Shown one piece after another: positions 1 to 12,215 of a stretch of DNA of 64,000 nucleotides. Under the pieces are notes generated by a model, which was not told where the DNA came from, did no database searches, and worked only from the letters and a program-made list of their open reading frames with translations. The stretch is from Paraphysomonas bandaiensis. Lineage: Eukaryota; Chrysophyceae. The stretch is taken from NCBI GenBank assembly GCA_965644295.1, contig CBFFRP010000668.1, forward strand, positions 62,001 to 126,000. Reading direction: 5' to 3'. Numbering within the stretch: the first letter of the stretch is position 1; each line of letters begins with the position of its first letter. Position numbers and translations under genes: made by a program.

Positions 1-616
1 ACAGTGGTATAAGTACAGTGGTATAAGTACAGTGGTATAAGTACAGTGGTATAAGTACAGTGGTATAAGTACAGTGGTATAAGTACAGTGGTATAAGTAC
101 AGTGGTATAAGTACAGCGGTATAAGTACAGCGGTATAAGTACAGTGGTATAAGTACAGTGGTATAAGTACAGTGGTATAAGTACAGTGGTATAAGTACAG
201 TGGTATAAGTACAGTGGTATAAGTACAGTGGTATAAGTACAGCGGTATAAGTACAGTGGTATAAGTACAGTGGTATAAGTACAGTGGTATAAGTACAGTG
301 GTATAAGTACAGTGGTATAAGTACAGTGGTATAAGTACAGCGGTATAAGTACAGTGGTATAAGTACAGTGGTATAAGTACAGTGGTATAAGTACAGTGGT
401 ATAAGTACAGTGGTATAAGTACAGCGGTATAAGTACAGCGGTATAAGTACAGTGGTATAAGTACAGTGGTATAAGTACAGTGGTATAAGTACAGTGGTAT
501 AAGTACAGTGGTATAAGTACAGTGGTATAAGTACAGCGGTATAAGTACAGCGGTATAAGTACAGTGGTATAAGTACAGTGGTATAAGTACAGTGGTATAA
601 GTACAGTGGTATAAGT
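1..616. repeat. 14-bp tandem satellite, 44 units
   Basis: Exactly 44 head-to-tail copies of the unit acagtggtataagt, beginning at base 1, so the array continues outside the window. All units I read are identical except units 9, 10, 18, 25, 31, 32, 39 and 40, which carry acagCgg instead of acagTgg. The only variable position is therefore one CpG/TpG site. The unit resembles motifs in gene upstream regions here, for example acagcggtata near 57021. Confidence 0.97.
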
Positions 617-765
617 ACTGTATGTGCTGCTCTATATACGGTACGGTATACCTGTGTATGGTATGCTACTGTACATCTCATGCAGCAGGACAGGCGTGTG
701 TATATCGTTAACGTGTATGTCTTGGCCTATATATGCATATGTCAATGCAGTGACCCAGTGAACTC
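617..765 (+). promoter_or_regulatory. upstream region of cytochrome b5 reductase gene
   Basis: Between the satellite and the first ATG lie TATA-like runs (ctatatac, cctatatatgc) and a GTATAC palindrome at 646-651. Other gene starts in the window show the same flavour. Promoter assignment is inference from position and motif resemblance only. Confidence 0.4.
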
Positions 766-1720
766 ATGCTTCGAATGAGTGTGTTGAACAGTGTGTTACT
801 GGCCTGTAACTGTGGTTTATCCGTTAGCCGGTACGCATCAGTTCGACGGTTAGGGTATGATGCTCGTGCGCTCTCTCCGCAGCTCTTCATGCAGCTTCCG
901 GTGTCTGCCGTACAGGAGGAGTCGCACAATGTCAAGTACTTTAAGGTGCAACTGCCGTCCCCTGATCACGAGACAGGGCTAACGACCTCCTCTTTCGTGA
1001 TGGTGAGTGCGTAATCTGTGCGTGTGTGTGTGTTGATGGGGTTCAGGTGAAGGGCAGCGAGGGGGTTGCTAGGCCATATACGCCCGTATCGCTAAACTCA
1101 CAAAAAGGATATTTTGAGCTCATTGTTAAACGCTACCCTGAGGGCAGAGTATCGTCCTATTTGCATTCACTTAGAGTTGGGGATTTTATAGAGGTAAAGG
1201 GCCCTTTCCCAAAGTTGGAGTATAGACCTAATATGAAAAGAAAAATCGCAATGGTAGCTGGAGGTAGTGGTATAACTCCAATGCTGCAGATTATTCGTGA
1301 AATTGTAAGCAATAAGCACGATAAAACGGAAGTGGATCTTCTATATGCCAACAGAGAAACCTGCGATATTTTACTGCAGGAAACACTGGAGAGCATTCAG
1401 TCTAAGCACCCGAATATTAGAGTGAACTATGTGCTTAGCCATCCACCAAGTGGGTGGACAGGGTACGCTGGACACATTAATGCGGGTATGATATCTGAAG
1501 CTTTACCCCCACCTGGAGATGATGTACTAGTATACGTTTGTGGTCCACCTGGAATGATGCACGCTGTCTCTGGAGACAAACAGCCTGACAAATCTCAAGG
1601 GCCTCTGTCAGGTGCACTTAAGGCCCTTGGTTATAGAGGTTGGTGTGATCATTTTATATTTTATAAGGTTTATGTGTTACTTCTGTATGTATTGCAGAGA
1701 ATATGGTATACAAGTTTTAA
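766..1720 (+). CDS. NADH-cytochrome b5 reductase (MCR1/CYB5R family)
   Basis: FAD flavoenzyme that passes electrons from NADH to cytochrome b5 or related one-electron acceptors. Model: exons 766-1002, 1047-1638 and 1698-1720, giving 283 aa. The FAD-binding motif RPYTPVS is at residues 88-94, the NADH-binding GGSGITP at about 150, and the C-terminal nucleotide-binding CGPPGM at about 243. The protein ends in VYKF, the usual end of this family (VFKF/VYKF), reached only if the last 59-nt intron is removed. This supports the splice model. The first about 40 residues are basic and contain a hydrophobic stretch, which could be a mitochondrial or membrane anchor. A start at 775 (second Met) is equally possible. 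Confidence 0.9.
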
Positions 1721-1787
1721 GACTTGAACTTATGATATACAGTCAAGTTTTTGCTGTGGTTGAAAGCCCTGGTACTGAAAAGTTTGT

Positions 1788-2371
1788 ATGTATGCTTAGT
1801 TCTACGGTCAAGTGTTTTCACTGGTCAAGATCTTTTATATTGAAAGTCTGTGTACCGATGGACCAGTGGTGCATAAAATGTAATTATATTACTATTACGT
1901 GTTTTGTAAATGAGTATAAATCAATACATTACTAATTATTAGAATATGGATCTTATTCTAGTATATTCAGTATGTCACTTCAAGACAATGTACGAGAATA
2001 CAGTGAAATATAGTGATGTACAAATGCTGTGATGATATTGAGAAACTGAAATAGTTTGATCTTTCAAGATATGTTCAGTAACGAGAGGTTCGCATATGTA
2101 GGATATTATGCAGGGATTATAATGAGTTAGTGTTGGTTATCACAACTTCGTGTAAACGATATTAATAAATCTATCTAGTCTTACGACAAATTCTCTCTGT
2201 GATCTAGCTTAAAATGAGCAATGTATGCTTAGTTCTACGGTCAAGTGTTTTCACTGGTCAAGATCTTTTATATTGAAAGTCTGTGTACCGATGGACCAGT
2301 GGTGCATAAAATGTAATTATATTACTATTACGTGTTTTGTAAATGAGTATAAATCAATACATTACTAATTA
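1788..2371. repeat. 151-bp direct repeat pair downstream of the reductase gene
   Basis: Bases 1788-1938 recur at 2221-2371 (offset 433) with no difference that I can see. The first copy lies just after the reductase stop codon, so it is probably the 3' untranslated/flanking sequence. The 282 bases between the copies and the DNA up to 2459 show no coding potential. The unit has no terminal inverted repeats, so a local duplication is likelier than a transposon. Confidence 0.85.
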
Positions 2372-2467
2372 CTAAACAATTTCCAGCGATTTTTTTTACT
2401 TTACAGCCTATCAATATTTTAATTTTTTTATAGTACATTGGGTTGGTTTTCGCTCTATAATGTAAAG

Positions 2468-3257
2468 CAGGGATAGGGAACAATATATTGCAATACTATT
2501 GTTAGATAGCGTTCCATCAATAGTATTGATGGATTTTTTACACCGGTCCTACAATACAATTACAATATATTGCAATATATTGTCAATGTATTGCAATATA
2601 TTAGTATGTGACTAATCAGTAGGTAAGCACATCCGTAGATGTCATTTTTAGTATTAGTCATTAATCATTAAGATCACATGACAACCAAACTAACTGCTGC
2701 TTATAGCTACTAAAAATCCACCTCGTCCTCATCCTCTGAGCCATCATCGGTGATGTCAACATCACCATATTCATCCACAGAATTAATTGAAATATGCTAG
2801 TATCCGGCCATAACTATGGAATAGCTTTCAGAAACAACAACATATTAAGTAGGATGGATACTTTTGCGCAACACTGATATAATATGTTTAGCTGTGCTGA
2901 ACAGACGTTCCCATGTATGGGAAGTACATACCAGGGCCAGGAAACCGTTAATGACTCGTGGACCTGTACGTTTCTTAATTTTTTGAGCTGACTGAAGATT
3001 TTTAGTCGCATATAGTCAACATATCAGCTTCATTATCCTTTGTAATGTTGTAATCAATTTCTCGGTTATTTATATCCATTTTGCACCCTACAGTTGAGAA
3101 TCTTCTCTTATATGACTATCATAATATTGATTGCAATATATTACAATAGTATTGTGAGCTCTTTTAACAGAAACACTATTGATGGAATATTTGACCAGTC
3201 CACCAATCAATATATTTTACAATGTATTGCAATACAATATATTGTTCCCTATTCCTG
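2468..3257 (-). mobile_element. hAT element, internally deleted, with perfect 8-bp TSD
   Basis: The element starts cagggatagggaacaatata and ends in the near-perfect inverted copy ccctattcctg. It is flanked by ATGTAAAG at 2460-2467 and 3258-3265, the 8-bp target duplication typical of hAT. The inside is the antisense of the transposase C-terminal region seen in the copy at 24027-25624: the acidic tail coding stretch is near 2722-2770 and the hAT dimerisation region is degraded at 2814-3011. At 790 bp it is non-autonomous. The terminal 100 bp are dense in caatatattg and can fold. Confidence 0.92.
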
Positions 3258-3481
3258 ATGTAAAGTTTATACGTTATACTACTCCACCCTCTTATTAAAT
3301 ATTAAAGTGCTCGATGTCTTTTCTACTACCTAATACATAATGACAATCGAGAGTGCAGAAGCGTGGAATAGTCTAAAAGAATAGAATATAGAGCATAAAA
3401 TTGGTAATTACTTTTACATTCAATACCGGAACATACAATATACTAATGAACATAACTGCTGCGTTCAGGACCATATAGTCG

Positions 3482-6119
3482 CTATTCTCCCATAGAACTC
3501 AACAAATTGTCGACATCATTCTCGTCTACGTCATCATCATCACTTTCTTCCAAGCAAAACCTGCACACGGAGATTAAATTAAGCTTAACCAGCTGTAGGA
3601 CGAACTCACCGATTTACAGATCTCTTGGCCGACTCCTCCCGAGCTTCAAAACTTGCCGCCAATTGCGCCGTCAGTTCAGCAAGATCTCTTTCACAATCTT
3701 TAACATAACCCTGTAATTGAGAAATTTTGTTTCTTGCATCTTGTAGTTGGGATAGTAGACTTCCCTTTTCGGCCTCGAGTGCCTTGACCACATTTTCAAT
3801 TTCCCTAAACAAAATTGACGATGTCACATATCCACTAAACAAACAAACCTATTTTGATCAGCCAGTCGCTGTGCCTTCTCACGACTCTCCCGGAGTTTGG
3901 TTTCCATTTGAGCTGCTGTAATATTCGCTTTCTCCTTGAACTGATCAACCAGAATTTTGACCCTACACATGTAGAAGTGAAAAAAATCAGAGAAAAAATG
4001 AAAAGACAGTACCTGTGGTCCTCCGCACTGGCAACAGTTTCCATCTCTTTCATGGCGTGCTCAGCTTCAGAGGCGCGGCGTCTGTAGGCTGAGACTTCTT
4101 CATCCTTTAATCGAAGCATAGAGTTGATTCTCTCCTCAGTGTCCTTTTTAATATCCTCAAGCTCCTTTCCACGTTTGGTCGCAAGCTTAGCACACTCGAC
4201 AGCTTCTCTTTGATGCTCCCGTAAGGAGGCACGCAATACCTCCATCTCTTTATCCCGACTGCGTCTACTCTCCTCCGCAGCCAGTCGTTGAGATTCATCC
4301 TGCGTCCGGAGTCTATCTATTGTGAGTCTGAGTTCCGTATTCAGGTCCTGAACTGCCTTCAGTTTGACCAGTGCATCCTCTCTCTCAGATACCACAGCGC
4401 GAATACGGGATTCTAGCTGAGCCATGCCTTGCTCCGATGCCCTTCGGTCCTCGTCAAATGAATGTCGCGCCTTCTCCAACAATGCTTGAGCAGATCGTAG
4501 CTCCCGCCCTGCCCGTTCCTCCTCACCTGTCCGGTATTTGGTAAGAGGGTAACATCAGTAGAAGTACATTTTCAACCTCTGTGCTTTGCAACTCGAGCAG
4601 TTAGTTCCTCGATTTCGCTTTCCAACGACGCCAATTGACTAGTGGCCACTGACCTTGCAACCTCCACAGCAGAATCAATCTCGGACTGCAACCATTAGGA
4701 TAGAGATAAATACGGGAGTGCGGGAGGCCTACCTGCTTCTTCACCGCGGCCTTCTTTCGCTCATCCAGAAGCCGCTCAACCTCTCGCTTGAGCTGCTCCT
4801 CTCTTGCTACAGCCTGATCCCTCGCCACCAATGCTTCCTCCACTCGCTCTTTGCTCTCTCTACTTGCCCGTTCTACTTCTCCCTCACGGGCTGCATACTC
4901 GGAGAGCTGACGCTCTAGCCCACCCATCACCTGAAGCATTCCTTCTGCATCTTGGCGTGTGGCCTGGTACTCACGCCGGAGCTTGCGCGCTACCTCTTGC
5001 GCGCTGTCAAGGTCCTGCGTTTTTCGAAGAAGTAAGGAGTGAAGTTCCTTGACGCGGTCTTCCGCTCCCTTCAAACGACGCATCGCTGTGTGTCCATCCT
5101 CCTCTGCTTGAGCAATCACGCCTTTGAGCTGCTTTTCTAGAGCACTCACGGATCCCTCCGCCCGGCTGCACCGCTCCTCCCACACATCGAGTTGTTCCCT
5201 TAGATCACTCACCTCTATCTGTGCCCGACCCAAAGAGTCACTATAAGAGAGAGCTTGAGCAGCTGCGGCTTCTCGATCGCGTTCTGCCTGCGCATTCCGC
5301 TGTTTGAGAGACTGCACCTCCTTCGCTACCTCGCCAAGTTGCTCAGATAGTTCAGTGACAGTATTGGTCCGCGCTTCGAGTTCACTTAGACTCTCTTCTA
5401 ATTCTAATGGCATTATGAACATTATTGAATCAGTTGACAAAACACCAAATCAATATTACCTGTCGAAAGAACAGCTTTCTGTTCAACCAGAAGGGCATTC
5501 TCCGACATCAGTATTTCAACTCGCTCATTTAGTTCATTGAGAAGCTCCATATTGAGCGGGCCGAGAGCTATGTAGAAAATGTTAGGTCGTACATCTGAGA
5601 AAAACATATAACGCTTACTTGACCCTCCACCATTCTGCTTCAGGTTATCGATTTGAGCTTCCCTTAGCGCTTCATTCTCGGCCAATATTTCTTCAACCTG
5701 TTTGCCATCATAAACTAGGAATAAATAACTACATGTCCCCTCACCTTTTCATGGAAACTTTCTAGTTGTCCAGATTGCTGCTCAACCATTGACTCTAGCT
5801 CAGCGATACGCGAATCATACGCCCGCAGCAGTGGAGTCATGACGTCTGCTGATGTTGCCCATGGGGGAAGATTCTCGTCTGATCGCACATCAATGTGCTC
5901 AGAGGGATACTTTACTTGAAAGTGTCTGAGCTCTTTTAAAGTCCTCTGAAGCTGATCGCGCAGAGATACATTCTCTTTCCTGACTCTAGCGAGCTCTCCC
6001 TCATACACCTGTCTCTCCGAGTCCTTATCCAGTGCAAGATCCTCTCGATCTTCGCTAAGCTCACCGGGGGGCCGCAGCCAAGTCTTATCTCTGCTGCTCT
6101 GGGGGCCGCCTAAGTGCAT
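3482..6119 (-). CDS. long coiled-coil protein, possibly centrosomal
   Basis: Nine exons on the minus strand: 6119-5745, 5697-5619, 5567-5460, 5403-4733, 4685-4577, 4526-4013, 3962-3849, 3804-3610 and 3560-3482. All join in frame through GT-AG introns of 43-56 nt to give 747 aa. After a non-coiled N-terminus (about 1-35) almost the whole chain is heptad-rich (E, K, Q, R and L), interrupted near residues 80-100 by a PPWATSAD segment. The tail is acidic (ESDDDD then LLSSMGE). Length and architecture resemble centrosome/basal-body coiled-coil proteins, but I cannot assign a family, and coiled coils give misleading similarities. It is transcribed divergently from NCAPG2. The 5' splice site at 4576 (gttgaa) is weaker than the others. 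Confidence 0.8.
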
Positions 6120-6663
6120 TGTATCAGTATGGGCGGAGGAGCATAAATATAATCTGATCTGTTTTGTTTAGAGGTTGATTCCTGTATGCTGGGAGTGTTG
6201 TATACAGAGTACGCCTCATACTCATAGCAGGGCAGCGTATACAGATCCATGTACTCTGTACATACATGTATATTCCTCCCATAGACATGCACACATCAAA
6301 TTCAAACCTTTTCATCCCAACAGACAAAAAAACGAGATGGAGGACTACAGGACAGTATACCATTGTATACTATCACGGCAGATTTGAAATTTCGAGCCCA
6401 GTTCAACAGCCATCTTTTCAAACTCCTCCTACACAAAAACACACTCGCAGCAGTGCAGGGCAGTGCAGGGCAGCAGGCTTGATGCTGCATGTCAGTCAGT
6501 TCTGCATGGGCACAAGCATAGCAGACATTTTAAAGTGCTGAGCTGGCATACATTTACTTGTATTCGTGAAATAAGTGGCTCACTGTACGTGCTGCTGCTC
6601 TTGTTATTGTCGTTACTCTTATTGTCGTGAGAGTAGTATATATATACACACCTGCTCCTCGCA
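6120..6663. promoter_or_regulatory. shared upstream region between divergent genes
   Basis: 544 bp separate the start codons of the coiled-coil gene (-) and NCAPG2 (+). The stretch contains GTATAC at 6200, 6237, 6355 and 6365, several tgtac/catgta pieces and a tatatatacac run at 6640-6651, about 20 bp before the NCAPG2 ATG. It has no convincing gene of its own; short open frames here are in AT-rich repeats. A bidirectional promoter is inferred from layout. Confidence 0.5.
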
Positions 6664-9600
6664 ATGGAATATAAGAACAGCCTCCTCGCCTCTCTTCGTG
6701 ATGTGGTCGAGGGTGATGCGCAGTCTCTTATCGGAGTGGTGAAGTCCTGTATAGAGGGCTGTGATGCGAATGAGATGTGGGCCCTCATGACAGCTGCTGA
6801 GATCGAGTTCTTATGGAGCGCTATAGCTCGAGCTACAGACAGTGCCATCGAGGGTGTAACGAATAGTGAAAATGGGTCGGAAATGTGTTTATTCTTGCGT
6901 GATGTTAGCGAGTTGTGCTATCAATTTGTGACTACAATGACTACGCGCGCAACCTCTCTGATGGTCACTGTGCAGCACCTGCATGACATCCTCGTACTGT
7001 TGGATGAATCCGTAGCCGGATCTAAAGAATTGAAAAGATCAATTGCCAAGTTGTGTGAATGGTTTTGGGTTCACAACGAGAGCGGTGCTGAGGGATTGAT
7101 AACTCAGCTGGTGCCTTACTTATTGCTGACTGCTTTAGACGAAGGTCGGCATGATTCGGATGTCAAAAGATTGTACTCTGTCCGAGACTCCTTGCTACTG
7201 TTAGACTATGAAGACCCCAGCATTCAAACAATACAAGGGCTTCTGCTCAGATGTTTTATCGACTCTACATTCCTGAAAGTTGCTGAAGGCCGACGGTTTC
7301 TGTCATTTGTATTCAATCTTCATCAAGGTATATTGTTGTTGTAATAAGTGTACGTTATATAATGTTAGAGTAGGCTTGCACCCCCTTGTAATGGGCGTAA
7401 TGAAACCACAGCTGGGTACCGGTAACCAGGCAGTATCGGAAGCTTATGGTGACATTCTTTATCGTGCGTGGCGTGACACAGATGCGTCGGGGCAACAGGA
7501 TGATATTCGAGGAAGTATAGAAGATGCGCTTCAGGATCTCGCTCACTCCGCCTTACATGCCGCCGAGAAGAAATTTTTTCGCAGTTTGCGTACTGTACTT
7601 AACAGTTTTCATGCAAATAAAGCCTCCAAGGGTGTCGACGGGATGTTGCTGCGTATATATGGTCCTATACTGTGGCGATCCCTACGGAGTGCTCATCCTG
7701 GAGTAAGGGCTCAGGCGGCTCAGGTTTTCTTTGACGCCTTCCCGCTACAAGGCGACGAGCGCATGGGAGCAGTAGAGACCGACCAACTATTGCAAAAGCA
7801 GTTTGACTTATTGACAGGTCTGCTGAAAGATGGGGATCACAGGGTCCGGGCGGTGGCAGCGCTCGGAGTTTGCCGGGTGCTGAGAGAGTTTTGGGAGGTA
7901 ATCCCGCCTGCTACCACGCACCAGATTCTTTCATATGTGGTCGGAACACTGGGGGTGGATGCTGCATGTGCTTCTGTGCGTGCTTCTGTCGTAAACGGAA
8001 TGTGTGAGCTATTGAACAATCCTCTTGCTCACCCCGTCCTCACTGGACTTTTACCTACCTTGTCTAATCTACTATGCGACTACTCTGAACGAGTGCGGCT
8101 TTGTTTCGTAAAGTTACTTTGTCAGGTAGCCTGTTTGTGGATCCATTTTATCCTGCATACTTAAAGTTTGCCTGCAGATAAAAACTATTCGAGGCTTTAA
8201 GTTTTATGATATAGTTTCTGTGGACCGCTTGTGTGAGCAGCTGAATGCCGACGCCGGCCGACCCCACATTGTATTCGCTATGAGCGAGCTGCTCTTGAAT
8301 TCTCTATACCCGCGGAGGGAAGACTTTCATGAGGGAAAAGAGGGCATAGACTACGCAGCCGAGCAGGTCCGCAGGTGTGTCAAATTTGTACGCGCCCACG
8401 AGAAGGCTGCTGTGGTGTTTTACGGAAACCTACATGAACATACTTCTGTTGGAAGCGCGACAAAGCTGTGCGTTCTCTTATGGCGACAACTTCTCTCCAT
8501 ACCAAACAAACAAGATGATACGGGACTAGTTCCCGACTCTTCCTCTCATAGTAGGAAGGCACAGAAGAGAGACGCATTGGTTTCTCGGGCGAAGAGAAGG
8601 AGGGAGAAAGAGGTAGGAAAACCTCCTTTTATTTTGTTGCCTCTGATCATTCATTTAGGTGTCAAGAAATGGTGATATGGATGATTTAGATCCCCAGTTC
8701 ACTGCGGAGGCTGCTTATGACATCCTTATTGTAATTGAGTCTATCATGAACAGCATTAAGTACAAGTTATTGAAGCCGTCGTACGTCTTGTCCCGTGAGA
8801 TGGTTAACCAACACATACTTTCTGAGCCTGTCAGAGCTGTTTTCCTCAGACTACTGGATATTCAGTCGAACTCAAGTCCCGGGTCTGAGGAACACTCTGC
8901 TGCTCTGGAAGCTACCTCTTCGTTGCTGCAGATCATTAGTGCTGTCACACTAGCTTCTGAGGATGCAAGAAGGCCACCGCCTCTCACCCGTGGTGATGTT
9001 ATTGAGCTTTATTTTGAGTGGGGACATGGTACATTCTCGCAAAATTCGGATAACCGATTTTGTCAGTCTATATTGGATTGTGTTCTGGTTCGTAGTGGAG
9101 GGGATACACTGGAATCGTCAGTGTTTTCAATATGGGACGAGTTTAAACCCCATTTTACACATTTAGAAGAATTTGTTCGCTGTTCTGGTATTGTTTTACC
9201 CGAGGAAAGCTCTGAGGGTCGCCGTCGAGCTGCTTCTCATTCACAATTAGCTGGAAGTTTCGATGTTGCGCCCGCAGAATTGTTGCCCGTGATGTTCAAA
9301 ATAATTCGGCTTATGAACACAATAGTATCAGGCGGTTCGGAGGTAGTGAGAGAGTATAGAGACTTTGTGTTTTCACACGATGAGGTACATTTGATATACA
9401 CGTTGTTGATGATACCAATTTATGTTCTTCCAGGAGTACCGCAGGCTTGAAGATATACTGAGTGTTATTCAGCGTGTGGTGTCGGCTCTTTTAAACTCCG
9501 ACACATTGGAGCTATTGCGAGAACACTATCTGGACTGCCATATTCCTTTCGAAGCTCTCCTCGCAGCCTGTGTGAAGTTCTGGGTCACATGTGCGTGTCT

Positions 9601-10567
9601 ACGCAGTGCGGCTGTAGAGGAGACAAGTGGAAGTGCCATGGGCGGTCTGCTGGAGTGGATTTCTGTGACAGTTGTCGATAACATATGCAAGAATGCTAGC
9701 GACAAGAATCTCTGTTCTTTTTCAGATCTTGTATTTGCCGCATGTTTAACCCCACTCAGTGATGCTCTGCTGACGGGTATAAGCAGTCGTGCGATTCTCT
9801 GCGAAACGTTAAGTTGGTGCTCCCGATTGGAATCGGTGCCCCCCACTTTGAATCATGCTCTAGTATCTCTGTCCAGAATAGCATGTGTATTATACACGGA
9901 GTCCGCTCGCATAAAGACTGTTGATTCCTCTTTCTTTTCCACTGTGAACGATACTTGGGCTGCTTTAATGTCCGTCATACTACACAATATGCCGAACTCT
10001 TCGGGTTGGGTCGATGGACCGCTTGATGATATATCTCGGGCATTAGCGTACATGATATCACAGAACTGCACAAGCAATCAGAAGACTGGAGCTGCAGTCC
10101 GTAGGGCATCTCGTAGTCGTAGGCTTATTGAATTATGCATCGACCAAGCTGTTGAAGTTGTCGTAGTGGAACCCTCACAGGGTGACTTCGGGGAGTGGAA
10201 GCTCGGGTCTGTGAAAGCTGAAGTATGTTTTGAAGTTCTTAGTAAGAAATTGGGCAGGAGCGAAGCTGTTGCAATATTTGCGGTGAATTACCTAGGGGAA
10301 ATCTTGACGAGAGAGATGGATATGTTGGCAAATACTGAAGAAGAGAATAGCCCATCACGAACACCGCTGCTGCAGAAAGCAATGGTATTCAAAAGGGTTG
10401 TAGACATGTGTCCTGCAGAAGCAACTGAGAGTGCTGCCGATGTAATGAGTTCTCTTCTGAAGAAAGCACTATATGTTACTTCGAATCCAGCGGATGTAGA
10501 ACGAACTTTGGCAGGAGACATAAAAGCAAATTTCGTTAATCTCATGACCACATTGTCGCAAAAATAA
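6664..10567 (+). CDS. NCAPG2: condensin-2 complex subunit G2
   Basis: HEAT-repeat subunit of condensin II, which compacts chromosomes in mitosis. Exons 6664-7327, 7371-8125, 8178-8612, 8659-9384 and 9434-10567 give 1237 aa, close to the animal protein (about 1140). Family-specific stretches are visible: GRRFLSFVFN near residue 210, PILWRSLRSAHPGVR near 335, GVCRVLREFWE near 397, SHPVL-like LAHPVLTGLLP near 450 and HEHTSVGSATKLC near 560. The match across exon joins (for example the helix split by the 43-nt intron at 7328-7370) supports the model. The region after about residue 620 is less conserved, as usual in this family. Condensin II is absent from many fungi, which is informative about lineage. 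Confidence 0.92.
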
Positions 10568-10885
10568 CAGAAGATGTATGCAACTGGGAAAATGGATGTT
10601 TTATAATTTAACTGTTATTTTATATATTGATACTGATGTATGTCTATTGAATGCTAAATAACTGAAGGCAAAGGAATTAATAGTGTAGTGATATTAAGTT
10701 AATAATCTCATATCCTATATTTGCGAATAATGGTGGTCACATCTTCTCGCGTTTTTGTGGCCATACTTGTGTAAAACTTTATATATCTCTGCTCATGTCC
10801 TACTGAATTGAGCAAAACTTATCACAGCAGTTAGAGATATATAGTAATTTGGACTACGTGTATTATAGTTTTCATAATATTGTTC
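10568..10885. other. NCAPG2 3' flank, no gene seen
   Basis: AT-rich DNA after the stop codon. I see no open frame, RNA gene or repeat structure in it before the hAT relic begins. Confidence 0.6.
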
Positions 10886-11308
10886 CAGGGATAGGGAACA
10901 ATATATTGCAATACTATTGTTAGATAGCGTTCCATCAATAGTATTGATGGAGATTTTACACCGGTCCTACAATACAATTACGATATATTGCAATATATAA
11001 TATATTAGTATGACTAATCAGTAGGTAAGCACATCATTAAGATCACATGATGACAACCAAACCAACTGCTGCTTATAGCTACTAAAAATCCACCTCGTCC
11101 TCATCCTCTGAGCCATCATCGGTGACGTCAACATCACCATATTCATCCACAGAATTAATTGAAATATGCTAGTATCCGGCCATAACTATGGAATAGCTTT
11201 CAGAAACAACAGCATATTAAGTAGGATGGATACTTTTGCGCAACACTGATATAATATGTTTAGCTGTGCTGAACAGACGTTCCCATGTATGGGAAGTACA
11301 TACCAGGG
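10886..11308 (-). mobile_element. truncated hAT relic, same family as 2468-3257
   Basis: It begins with the same terminus (cagggatagggaacaatata) and follows the 2468-3257 copy almost base for base, apart from small deletions near 11005-11040. At about 11308 the match stops abruptly within the transposase C-terminal region. The other terminal repeat is missing, so no TSD can be checked. Confidence 0.85.
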
Positions 11309-11372
11309 CCTAATCGAATAGTAATATAATATATATGACAATACATATATTATATAGTAGTTGATTAGAGGC
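11309..11372. repeat. imperfect AT-rich palindrome at the truncation point of the hAT relic
   Basis: Arms ggcctaatcgaatagtaat and the inverse of ttgattagaggcc face each other around a short AT centre and could form a hairpin of about 30 bp per arm with several mismatches. It sits exactly where the hAT copy is cut. It could be a tiny foldback element or the scar of a palindrome-mediated deletion. Confidence 0.5.
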
Positions 11373-11649
11373 CTGTTTTGTTAGATATTTGACCTCTGGT
11401 ATTCGCCCCCTCGGACGTTTAGTACATATTCTGTTCTATCGTCGATACACGACAGCACTAGCCCAGTCATGCATATCAAGTGTGGATTCACATTGAATAA
11501 GGTTTCTTTATCCCCCCAGACATAGTATACACTACACATACATCATGCAGCTCTAGTACTGTCTTTTAAAACATCTTACAAGAGGACAGCAATCCGAATC
11601 CACAAAATAGTTCATTTTGATAAATATACTCAACAAGTCGAATTCGCAC

Positions 11650-12215
11650 ATTTTCGTGATGTTCTGGGGGTAAGTGCCGGAGTGAGCCGCATACATACAC
11701 ATCAGATTATGTTTTGCCCACTCGAAATATACTTGTGTGGTGCAACAAGAAGAAGAGACATTAATTCGTGTCACTTATATTGACATCTTTGGGACCTACA
11801 AAAATAAATAGGCATCCGGGAGCCTGGGCCCACATGAAAAGGGTAAGCGGCATCCGGACTGTTCACCTACTTCAGGATCTGTTCCCCAAAGTCAGCAGAT
11901 GTCTGGTATTATATCAATACAAATGCAGAGAACTATTTATTAGCACTCTAGTAACTAGCTAGCTTTAACGAGGAATGTACGTCAAAAACGTGGGAAATTT
12001 TTTTTCCCACGTTTGCATATTGTTTACTTATATCAGCATTCTGCTTTCTCAGTGATAGAGAGCAAAAGGGGTTGCACGTTGGTGCTTGCGGTGACGCACA
12101 AGAATAGTAGGGTTAAATAGTATAATATCAGACTTATAAGCACTAGTTAGTTAAATTGCAATGCTAAATTAGTTCTGAATCTTAAACGCCTATTGCTAAT
12201 AATATGACATCATTC
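11650..12215 (+). mobile_element. repeat-family copy A sharing the 3' end of a non-LTR-like family
   Basis: Aligns with 16730-17215: shared blocks include taagtgccgg, gcatccgggagcctgggccc, ttgcacgttggtgcttgcgg and the terminal cgcctattgctaataa near 12188. It is divergent (many substitutions) and non-coding. Its 5' boundary is unclear and I found no TSD. See the finding on the shared 3' end. Bases 11373-11649 upstream show nothing recognisable. Confidence 0.65.

Noticed and set aside
1-616. CRISPR array
   Set aside because: Units are 14 bp with no spacers, in a eukaryotic intron-rich setting; it is a plain tandem satellite.
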